Shown piece by piece: positions 1 to 7,753 of a stretch of 43,901 nucleotides of DNA; the stretch's first letter is position 1, and each line of letters begins with the position of its first letter. The stretch lies in assembly GCA_938015435.1 (NCBI GenBank), contig CALLPN010000026.1:1-43901 (forward strand), written 5' to 3'. The translations under genes were made by a program, and so were the position numbers. The DNA is from an uncultured Saprospiraceae bacterium. GTDB taxonomy: Bacteria; Bacteroidota; Bacteroidia; Chitinophagales; Saprospiraceae. Under the pieces are notes generated by a model that saw only the letters and a program-made list of their open reading frames with translations, had not been told where the DNA came from and did not search any database.

Positions 1-482
1 TGATCTGTAGGTAATGCAGGTGAGTAAAAAACGTTACCTGCTGCTGGCCACTCAATTATATTATCTGAAGGTTCTTCGTCTATCGTTCCATCCACGAAAT
101 CTAAAATATGAGCTTCGATATCTTCCTTAGTTACTTTCCATACCTGATCAGAGTTGGTACCTAAGATGTCTTGATTAATAGGGCCTGGAGTATACTCTTC
201 TGGGTTCGCTCCAGAATAAGAGACATAGGCAGCTTTTATATTTCCAGATAGATTTATACCACTTATCCATACACCACTACCGAATATTGTCGAGGCAGGA
301 TTTAGCCCTGAATCGACAATTTGGAAGTTTCCAGAGTTGAAGCCTTCATCAAAAAAAAGATTGCCGTTGGAATGCATTCCTGTTTTGATGTTATTAACAT
401 TGATCTCGTTGAAGCTTTGAGATTGAACCTGAGCAAGAGAAAAGGATAAGAATATACTAAGGAGTAAAATTTGCTTTTTCAT
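1..482 (-). CDS. Secreted protein, N-terminal part (cut by window edge)
   Basis: The reading frame starts at the ATG at 482-480 and stays open to base 1, giving 160 residues of an incomplete protein. The N-terminus (MKKQILLLSIFLSFSLAQVQ) is a typical Sec signal peptide. After it comes a segment with a phrase like STIFGSGVWISGI and then an AAYVSYSG...EYTPGPI stretch. From memory, this pattern is common near the N-terminus of large Bacteroidota secreted proteins that end in a T9SS sorting domain. The C-terminus lies outside the window, so secretion by T9SS is inferred. A perfect 7-bp inverted repeat lies 27 nt upstream of the start. No enzymatic motif is visible and I do not assign a function. 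Confidence 0.75.
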   Translation of the reverse strand, partial: MKKQILLLSIFLSFSLAQVQSQSFNEINVNNIKTGMHSNGNLFFDEGFNSGNFQIVDSGLNPASTIFGSGVWISGINLSGNIKAAYVSYSGANPEEYTPGPINQDILGTNSDQVWKVTKEDIEAHILDFVDGTIDEEPSDNIIEWPAAGNVFYSPALPTD

Positions 483-830
483 AATTATAACTTTTTTGTT
501 GGTACTTGAGAGTCTAGGAGAAGAGACTCTTTGTTTATAACTCAATATAAGTCTTTAGATTTACTTAGAGTGATTTTTTCCTTTTAATTGGTGTCTAGAT
601 TTAGATAACAATAAGAAGTTCTATAGGCTGATTAGCACAGAATCATAAGACTGACTGCAAGTAAAATAGTAGGAAATATAGGAGTTTGTTTATAATACGA
701 ACAAATGGACTCTGATATCCTTTGGAGTATGGAGAAGCTTAAGAGATCATACGTGCATTCCTTTTAGTCAGTTTAATTCGTGGGTAACTAAATTTATATA
801 AGTAAGTGATAAGGCTAATTGAAGCGTTTC
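483..830. other. Intergenic stretch without a recognised gene
   Basis: This is 348 bp of AT-rich sequence between two minus-strand genes. Apart from the inverted repeat at 509-530 I see no coding potential, RNA gene or convincing terminator. Translating the first bases past the stop of the 831-1553 gene gave no sign of a lost sorting domain. Confidence 0.6.
509..530 (-). other. Perfect inverted repeat in the leader of the first gene
   Basis: AGAGTCT (509-515) and AGACTCT (524-530) are perfect arms around an 8-nt spacer. On the minus strand it lies 27 nt before the ATG at 482, so it could form a leader hairpin or an operator. On the plus strand it is followed only by TTTGTTTATA, a poor terminator tail, and no plus-strand gene ends here. 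Confidence 0.35.
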
Positions 831-1553
831 TTACTCGCGCACTGGACTTGCAGAAAATGGATCTATTGAAAAACGATAAACCGTATGTTCTGAAGGGGCA
901 CTATCTAAGGTAAACCCTTTATCATCGATTTTTGATCCTACAAAAGAGGTGTCCGACGGTGATGAGGAGTCGCCTAACAAAGCGTAGCCATAAGTAAATG
1001 AAATCGGAGAAAACGAGGTCACATTAAACACGCCAGAAAATGGGCCTCTAGAAAATGCATCTTTTGGATTATTAATGTTGTTGGGCCCCATATGTAGTTC
1101 TATAGAACCATTGCGTTCATGTAGCCATATCTGATAATTTATCGTCGAACTCAGATCGCTTTTATAAGTAGCGTTATTGATTTCTATTTTTAAAATTTGA
1201 TCACCCTTGTCGCCTGACAGTAAATAGGATAGAGGAGACAATGAAGTCAACACGCCTTTGTCTTGCATGCCTAAGACGACAAACATATCTGCATAGTAAT
1301 AATGGTCGTCATCAAAGATTAATCTTCCTGTTGCTTCGAGAGATACACATGTATAACTATTACCCATATAGCTGAATGGAAAGCCAATAGGAATAGCATA
1401 TGCTTGGAAAGCACTCCAGATACTATCCTTGTTGATGCTTGTACCTTCTTCTAGGGGGATGTATTGTTCCTGAAATTGTGAAAAGGAATAGGATTGTGAA
1501 TAAGATTGAGTCATGCTTATCAAGAATACTATGAGAAGTGCCATTTGTTTCAT
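831..1553 (-). CDS. Small secreted protein of unknown function
   Basis: I chose the ATG at 1553, giving about 240 residues, because it places a clean signal peptide (MKQMALLIVFLISMTQSYSQ) at the N-terminus. The frame is open for 13 more codons upstream to 1592, but those residues look unlike a signal peptide. The mature part has a pattern like IPIGFPFSYMGNSYTCVSLEATG, which recalls the beta-rich opening domain of many Bacteroidota secreted proteins. The usual 70-90 residue T9SS sorting domain is absent: the protein stops soon after a VYRFSID segment, where such a tail often follows. It could be periplasmic or an outer-membrane protein, or a shortened relative of a T9SS cargo. It lies 227 nt downstream of the endonuclease gene on the same strand. 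Function unknown. Confidence 0.7.
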   Translation of the reverse strand: MKQMALLIVFLISMTQSYSQSYSFSQFQEQYIPLEEGTSINKDSIWSAFQAYAIPIGFPFSYMGNSYTCVSLEATGRLIFDDDHYYYADMFVVLGMQDKGVLTSLSPLSYLLSGDKGDQILKIEINNATYKSDLSSTINYQIWLHERNGSIELHMGPNNINNPKDAFSRGPFSGVFNVTSFSPISFTYGYALLGDSSSPSDTSFVGSKIDDKGFTLDSAPSEHTVYRFSIDPFSASPVRE

Positions 1554-1779
1554 AGGTATTATTTTATTAGAACTGCCTGAATGTCTAAGCACAGGTAGAC
1601 AAATATGCGCAGCGTTAGGGTCTTTGAATGGTTGTAATGTGGCTTTTGCAGAAAATACATGGACTTGGTAGCGACATATAGTTGGTAAAAGCTAACTGAA
1701 GTATTTGTTTTATATGAATACAAAATTCACCATCTATATTATGTGAGTCTCCATTTTTTTAATGCAATTGCCCTTTCAA

Positions 1780-3756
1780 CTATTTTCCAACAAATAACTT
1801 GACCGTCTTTACGCTCTCTCCAGAAGTAATAGTCAAAATGTACATACCATTTGGAAGTGATAATTCTATTTCAGAATCACGAGCGATCGTATACGAACGA
1901 AGCTCTTGTCCTTGTGCAGAATGTACTGTTACATTAGCAAAATTAGAAAGCCTTTTAATGAAGATTTTGTCTGTCGTCGGATTCGGAAATACATCTACGT
2001 CTAGAAGATCTATTTCTTGCGAAGATGAAGGTAAATTCCATTGGTTACCAACTTCGTTTCCCCAGATATATTCTACGAGGTTAGGGTAGTCGATCAATGG
2101 ATTTCTATTTTTTTGCCATTCATAGATGACATTATTACGGTTCATTTCGAAGTCGTCTGGTGGATCGTTTCTATGCCAATCGAGTAGGGTAGCTAGATCA
2201 CCTAATTGTCCATCTACATCTCCAAAACCATTTGCGATTTCCAATCCGTTGTATCTGATCTCCATGAATAACACACCACGAGCCACATCACCTCTGAAGC
2301 TACCTAGCGTGCTTTCTGGACCTACATATTCTCCATAATGTTGATTGTTCCTTGAGCTGTTTTCGTTTCCGTCAGCAGCACGTAGTGCGTGCGCATCAGA
2401 ATTGCCATGACGAATTGAATCTGCGGAGGTTACCCAGAAGGTATTGATACCATCTCTTTCATCATCCTCTGGTATACTAAAATATCCAGCACGAGACCTT
2501 GGAAAAGTATGTTCGCGATTCCATTTGCCATTGTTATCTGCTGTCGTTTGGAAATCTAACTTCGCACGTCCTTCCTCGCTGTAGACCAACCATACTTGAT
2601 TGCTATTTGCAGGGTTTTGATCTGCTACATTTAGGATGTCGATGATATCAGAATAGGTCTGTGCCCTCACTATACTTGGATCAGCAATAATGTCTTGCAT
2701 CGCTTGTCTGAGTGCTGCATCGGATTTGCTATCTAGATTGTCGTAGTAGCCTGCAGGTTGTGTACTCGCTACGATTCCGAAAGTAGGATTAGTAGGTATA
2801 CCAAACGGCGCTACTATAAAATCATTATCTACGATACGGAGTTGTATATTATTATTAAGAGCGAGATACTCTTGTGGTAAATCAATGAAACTGACCTTTG
2901 CTACTTCATCTCCTTCATCTAATGCATCGTCCACTAAGGTGATCGTAGTACTTGTACTATTTTGTCCAGCTTCGATCGTCAATGAGGTATTTCCAGTATA
3001 GTCCGTAGTATTAAATGAAAAATTATTGAGATCAATATCAAAATCTAAATTCTGAGATACATTCGCTTCAGTAGTAAACGTGATGTTAAAGGCTTCTCCT
3101 TCATTGTATTGGGCTTGTGCAATATCTATCTGGACACCGTTTAGATTGGTACCACTTCCATCATTGAGTTGTCTAGGTGTAGGTGTCGTAGAGGTATAAG
3201 TACCATCATTATTACGTTGAATAGAATTGGTATTGTTACCAGATCCTTCATTGATCTGTTGGATATCTGCAAAGTCAGGATGTGCTCTAAATATATCGAT
3301 CATATCCTGATCATCAGAATCTGTAGTATCATAGATAAGAACATCAATCAGATTATCTATAGTCGCTAATGTCTCATCTGGAAAGTCGAAAAAACTACCT
3401 TGATATATCGCAACAGCATCCGCTCCATTTTGAATAGTGTTTTCTGGAATGAGATACTGAGGCACCGGACTTACCGAATTACTACCAATCAATAGTAGTC
3501 CGTTGACATCCGTGACATAACCATCTAGATCTACATTGAAATAGCTTGAGTTGCCACCATTTTCTGATCCATTAAAAAATACCACTACATATCCATCTAA
3601 AGGGAAGTTAGGGGTATCAGATAATAGCTCCAAAAACTCCATATCGTCAACGCCTGGTGTATCACAGTCCAATTCATTGATGACCACTTGGCCTAGTACT
3701 GGGATACTCATCATCACTGCAATTATCGATATCAATATATATTTTATACTCATCAT
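1780..3756 (-). CDS. Secreted endonuclease I with lamin-tail, Calx-beta-like and T9SS sorting domains
   Basis: The 658-residue protein begins with a signal peptide (residues 1 to about 22). A lamin-tail-like domain follows at about 23-205 (VVINELD...FLELL), then a Calx-beta-like segment at about 208-312 with the motif DDALDEGDEVAKVSF. The nuclease domain of the EndA/NucM (endonuclease I) family spans about 335-575. It shows WNREHTFPRS at 412-421, with H416 as the likely catalytic histidine, DAHALRA at 454-460, and DPPDDFEMNRN near 531-541. The C-terminus from about 588 (VFPNPTTDK) to 658 is a type A sorting domain, so the enzyme is expected to cross the outer membrane by T9SS. Such enzymes cut DNA outside the cell, probably for nutrient release; that role is inferred. 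All expected motifs are present. The start is the first of two adjacent ATGs, 4 nt behind a -7-like box. Confidence 0.92.
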   Translation of the reverse strand: MMSIKYILISIIAVMMSIPVLGQVVINELDCDTPGVDDMEFLELLSDTPNFPLDGYVVVFFNGSENGGNSSYFNVDLDGYVTDVNGLLLIGSNSVSPVPQYLIPENTIQNGADAVAIYQGSFFDFPDETLATIDNLIDVLIYDTTDSDDQDMIDIFRAHPDFADIQQINEGSGNNTNSIQRNNDGTYTSTTPTPRQLNDGSGTNLNGVQIDIAQAQYNEGEAFNITFTTEANVSQNLDFDIDLNNFSFNTTDYTGNTSLTIEAGQNSTSTTITLVDDALDEGDEVAKVSFIDLPQEYLALNNNIQLRIVDNDFIVAPFGIPTNPTFGIVASTQPAGYYDNLDSKSDAALRQAMQDIIADPSIVRAQTYSDIIDILNVADQNPANSNQVWLVYSEEGRAKLDFQTTADNNGKWNREHTFPRSRAGYFSIPEDDERDGINTFWVTSADSIRHGNSDAHALRAADGNENSSRNNQHYGEYVGPESTLGSFRGDVARGVLFMEIRYNGLEIANGFGDVDGQLGDLATLLDWHRNDPPDDFEMNRNNVIYEWQKNRNPLIDYPNLVEYIWGNEVGNQWNLPSSSQEIDLLDVDVFPNPTTDKIFIKRLSNFANVTVHSAQGQELRSYTIARDSEIELSLPNGMYILTITSGESVKTVKLFVGK

Positions 3757-4553
3757 TTTGCAAAGATAGCGAATAAGGGCCTATATAGATTAGTATGTAT
3801 ACAACAAACTTATTCTATTGAAATTCGGTAAATGTAAATTGATCAATAAGGTCTTTACATAGTTATTAGAACTCATAAATTGAGTGATTCATTTGCAAAG
3901 AACTCTAAATCGGTAAACATTTAGATAACCTCTAATCTCGATGAATCATCATTAGAAGTGTAGGAAGTTCAACGGTAAATTAATGTTGTTGATAAGAGCC
4001 TCTAATCTGGACCTACGATACAACAGTTGTTGGAAAAAACAGTATTACTTACATCTCCTTTGAAATTGTATACACTCATTCTAATAACGATACAATAAGT
4101 TTGGTATTCAAAGGCATCTCTTTGGCTTATACTAAACTCGACACAGTCAGGATAACATCTATAGGTCTCATAAGTTCAAAGTACAGAATTGTCAAAGGTG
4201 TTGTAGATTTCATAAACTATGTGATAAGAATAGAGTGATTTTGTTCATAGTTGATGCAGAATTCAAACAAACCAAATACTTCAGGAGTAGTCGAGAAAAA
4301 TGGAACATTTGTACATGTTGAAATATTAAAACTTATGCATTAAATAATCTAAGCTGTATTAAAAAAGGCTTTCAAAGTGAAAGAAACATAGTAAAAAGGG
4401 AGTAAGTACCCGCTTTTATGTCAGCTTAAGTCATATATCATTGATTTATGTCATATAACATTAATAAAGGTCGTAAATTTAAGTCAGTAGATATAAGCCT
4501 ATTGATGTAGATTTTTTTTAATAAGAAATCATCAACAATACAAATTCTTCTTT
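3757..4553. other. 797-bp divergent intergenic region
   Basis: This is AT-rich sequence between the minus-strand endonuclease and the plus-strand DUF1800 gene. I see no open frame with a plausible start, no RNA gene and no strong terminator. The pieces visible are a short hairpin at 4369-4383 (CTTTCA/TGAAAG) whose minus-strand side is followed by a T-run, and a small direct repeat, CCTCTAATCT, present twice near 3930 and 4000. It must hold the promoters of both flanking genes; only the box at 3761-3768 is recognisable. Confidence 0.55.
3761..3768 (-). promoter_or_regulatory. Bacteroidota -7 box (TATCTTTG) before the endonuclease gene
   Basis: On the minus strand TATCTTTG matches the consensus TAnnTTTG exactly and is separated from the ATG at 3756 by only 4 nt (CAAA). 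I do not find a good -33 TTG at the usual spacing. If it is used, the transcript would begin at or inside the start codon. Confidence 0.4.
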
Positions 4554-6299
4554 ATGATGAATAAAATAATAACTGCATTTTTTTTATTTCTGTCCTATTC
4601 TTCATTTAGTCAAATTTATGAAGATTACCTTGGCGCGGGTCAGCAGATTGGCATAAACGTAAGGAGCTCACCACATGAGATTCCTGATACGAATAGATAC
4701 GCCATTTCTGGAACAACTCTAATTCCAGATTTGGTAGGTGCAGCAAGATTCCTTTCGCAAGCTACCTTAGGAACTAACTATGAAGAAATAGAACATGTCA
4801 GCACCATTGGAATCGATGCATGGTTGGATGAGCAGTTTGCTTTGCCTCAGAGTTCCTATATGGATAGATATGATTCTCTTTATCAGGAGATTCAATTGTT
4901 AGTGACAGCAAATACGATACATAGGCCATCTTATCACAGCATTACTTTTTATGATTGTATCTTCAATGACCCTGATTTTTTAAGACAGAAAATTGGTTTT
5001 GCGTTGTCGCAAATACTTGTGATCAGTAAAATTGGTGATCTCTCAGATCAACCTGAACGATTATTTGGGGTCCATGATGCATTGTACCAAGGTTCTTTTG
5101 GTAATTTTAGAGACATGCTAGGAAATGTAACCTACTCATATGGCATGGCCTCATACTTAAGTTACTTCAATAATCGTAGAGCAGATGTGGTAGGGAACAC
5201 GCTACCTGATGAAAATTATGCCAGAGAAATAATGCAGTTGTTTTCTATAGGTTTAATAAAATTAAACATAGATGGCACTCCGCTCAAAGATTCGAATGGA
5301 GATAATATACCCACTTACGATATTGAAAATATAGAAGCGCTTGCCAAGGTATTTACAGGGCTGACTTTAAATGGAGATGAGCGATTGCCTCTCATTGTCA
5401 ATGATGACTTTCATTCGATAGGGAGCAAACATATTATAGATGATGAAATTATTCCTAGTGGACAAACTGGTGCAGAAGACGTAGAGCAAGCATTGGATGT
5501 CTTATTTAATCACCCCAACGTTGGTCCTTTTATTGGTATGAGATTGATTCAGCAATTGGTGAAATCCAATCCAACACCAGCCTATATAAAGAGAGTCGCT
5601 ATGGTGTTTAATGATAATGGCCTAGGTGAAAGAGGAGATCTGAAATCAGTGATCAAGGCGATACTTTTGGACCCGGAAGCAAGGAATTGTGATTGGATAG
5701 ACGATCCGGAAAACGGAAAACTAATCCAACCTGTAGAAAGGTTTGTGACTTTATATAAGGCATTTGATATCTCTAGTCCTACGGGTGTGCTTTGGATGGA
5801 TGATGTAGGGTCTTTTGGATCTAATTTATTTCAAGCTTTCCAGCGTGCGCCTACCGTTTTTAATTTCTTTAGCCCATTTCATGCAGAAGACAAAATTATA
5901 GCTCCTTTAGGATTACGTTCGCCAGAGTTTCAAATACTGGATAACATCACTTCTATAAATTATCTAAATATATTGGAAAATAGGCTGAAAGGTGAAGAAG
6001 CTTTTTTAAATCTGACAAAGTCGAATACTGGAAATAATTTGAATCGAGATACTGATAATAAACCATTTTTAGATTTTACAGATGAGATAAGTGTCTATCA
6101 AAATGAAGGAATTGAAGCATTACTGGATAGACTGGATATACTTATTTGCCGAGGGCAACTCTCTCAAGGAGTGAAAGATATTATTGTCGATACGATAAAT
6201 GAAAACGTTCTTAATGTTAATGGATACGACGAGACTAACATCATGCATGATGTGTTGTATTATATCTTTTTGTCACCCAACTATATCATTCAGAAGTGA
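4554..6299 (+). CDS. DUF1800 family secreted protein
   Basis: The 581-residue protein has a signal peptide (residues 1 to about 20, ending SSFSQ) and then the DUF1800 (PF08811) pattern over most of its length. This includes AARFLSQATLG at 63-73, the DENYAREIMQLFSIGL block at about 219-234, and a C-terminal LSPNYIIQ. The biochemical function of the family is unknown. In many bacteria it is encoded next to a DUF1501 protein, and that arrangement is seen here: the next gene starts 18 nt after this stop. The protein probably acts in the periplasm or at the cell surface. The start is the first of two adjacent ATGs; the second would give the same mature protein. Length is typical and nothing appears broken. 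Confidence 0.92.
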   Translation: MMNKIITAFFLFLSYSSFSQIYEDYLGAGQQIGINVRSSPHEIPDTNRYAISGTTLIPDLVGAARFLSQATLGTNYEEIEHVSTIGIDAWLDEQFALPQSSYMDRYDSLYQEIQLLVTANTIHRPSYHSITFYDCIFNDPDFLRQKIGFALSQILVISKIGDLSDQPERLFGVHDALYQGSFGNFRDMLGNVTYSYGMASYLSYFNNRRADVVGNTLPDENYAREIMQLFSIGLIKLNIDGTPLKDSNGDNIPTYDIENIEALAKVFTGLTLNGDERLPLIVNDDFHSIGSKHIIDDEIIPSGQTGAEDVEQALDVLFNHPNVGPFIGMRLIQQLVKSNPTPAYIKRVAMVFNDNGLGERGDLKSVIKAILLDPEARNCDWIDDPENGKLIQPVERFVTLYKAFDISSPTGVLWMDDVGSFGSNLFQAFQRAPTVFNFFSPFHAEDKIIAPLGLRSPEFQILDNITSINYLNILENRLKGEEAFLNLTKSNTGNNLNRDTDNKPFLDFTDEISVYQNEGIEALLDRLDILICRGQLSQGVKDIIVDTINENVLNVNGYDETNIMHDVLYYIFLSPNYIIQK

Positions 6300-6317
6300 T
6301 CTTAAAAAATAAGAAAA

Positions 6318-7736
6318 ATGGCAAAGAAAGTAAGTAGAAGAGCATTTCTAAATAGGTTGGGATTGGGCTGTGCAGAAGTAGGTGCAGTATCATTATTGTC
6401 TGGTATGACCAATATGGGATTACTACAAGCTGCGGCATCAGCCAACAGATCGTGGGTCACTTCGGTACCAGCGAATGGAAATTATAAAGCGATGGTATGT
6501 ATCTTATTGTCAGGTGGAAACGACAGCTTTAATATGCTGATGCCCAAAGACAATGATTCTTATAATGACTATTTGAATACAAGAAGTGATATAGCTATTC
6601 CTCAAGCAGATCTATTAGGAATAAATCCTTTGAATGTAGTTGGTGGCAAAGAGTTTGGTTTGCATCCAAGTATGCCTAAAATTCAAAATTTATTTGAATC
6701 AGAAAAACTATCTTTTGTAGCTAATATTGGTGCATTAGATAGGCCTACGACTTTGGCGGATTATAATGCGCAGTTAAATCTTCCTTTTGGGCTTTATTCT
6801 CATTCTGACCAGGTTACGCATTGGCAGACGTCGGTGCCTAGAGATAATATGGCCGTAGGATGGGGAGGTCGATTAGCCGACTTGCTTCAATCGAATAATA
6901 GTAATCAAAATATTTCCATGAACATATCCTTCAATGGATTAAATATGTTTCAAAGAGGAAATAATATACTCCCATATACTGCATCGACATCATTGAATGG
7001 AAGCGTACTGCTTAACAACTCAACCAATACAGGGTTTTATGAAACCTTGAAAAGAGAAACCATTGATAATATATTAGAACAAAATTACGCCAATTCACTA
7101 GAACAGGCTTATGCTGGTGTAGTGATGGATGCCAATTCAGTATCCGCTGAATTTGATGCAGCAGTTGCAGGTGGTACTCCTTTTACGACTGCTTTTGACG
7201 AGGGAGATAGTTTTCAAAAGCAGCTAAAGATGGCAGTTAGGGTAATGGCCGCTAGAAATGATTTAAATGTTTCTAATCAGACTTTCTTTATTAATTTGGG
7301 AGGATTTGACGTACATGATAATCATGCTGCAAGACAAAGTGATTTATTGACAAAATTAGATAATGGCTTGGATAATCTGCGACTGGCGCTGGAGGAGTTG
7401 GGGTTAGACGATTGTGTGTCGACTTTTACAATGTCTGATTTCGGAAGAAAATTAGTAAGTAATGGTTTGGGATCTGATCATGCGTGGGGAGGTAATTCTT
7501 TGGTAATGGGTCCAGCTATGCCAGGGAAAAATATCATTGGACAATATCCTGAACTCTATTTGGGAAGTCCACTTGATACAGGTGCAGGAAGATTTATACC
7601 CACTACCTCTACTGATGAATTGTATGCCGAGTTAGCACTTTGGTTTGGGGCTTCAGATGCTGACCTTTCGTATATATTACCTAATCTTTCAAACTTTTGG
7701 ATGCCAGGTCAAGGCAGTACACCACTTGGATTCTAA
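6318..7736 (+). CDS. DUF1501 family protein with Tat-like signal
   Basis: The 472-residue protein opens with MAKKVSRRAFLNRLGLG, a twin-arginine type signal (R7, R8), which suggests export in a folded state. DUF1501 (PF07394) features include LLSGGNDSFNML at about 64-75, a GGFDVHDNH segment, and a DFGRK...DHAWGG stretch. The family is distantly related to the alkaline phosphatase/sulfatase fold; the DFGR and DHAWGG residues sit where metal ligands would be expected, but no activity is established. The gene is 18 nt behind DUF1800 and 17 nt ahead of the haem/calcium-repeat protein, so the three are almost certainly one transcript. The full family length is present. Confidence 0.92.
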   Translation: MAKKVSRRAFLNRLGLGCAEVGAVSLLSGMTNMGLLQAAASANRSWVTSVPANGNYKAMVCILLSGGNDSFNMLMPKDNDSYNDYLNTRSDIAIPQADLLGINPLNVVGGKEFGLHPSMPKIQNLFESEKLSFVANIGALDRPTTLADYNAQLNLPFGLYSHSDQVTHWQTSVPRDNMAVGWGGRLADLLQSNNSNQNISMNISFNGLNMFQRGNNILPYTASTSLNGSVLLNNSTNTGFYETLKRETIDNILEQNYANSLEQAYAGVVMDANSVSAEFDAAVAGGTPFTTAFDEGDSFQKQLKMAVRVMAARNDLNVSNQTFFINLGGFDVHDNHAARQSDLLTKLDNGLDNLRLALEELGLDDCVSTFTMSDFGRKLVSNGLGSDHAWGGNSLVMGPAMPGKNIIGQYPELYLGSPLDTGAGRFIPTTSTDELYAELALWFGASDADLSYILPNLSNFWMPGQGSTPLGF

Positions 7737-7753
7737 TCTAGTAAAGATACATC

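Noticed and set aside
4361..4383. A hairpin with a minus-strand T-run, terminator-like
   Set aside because: No minus-strand gene ends here, and the stem is only 6 bp.
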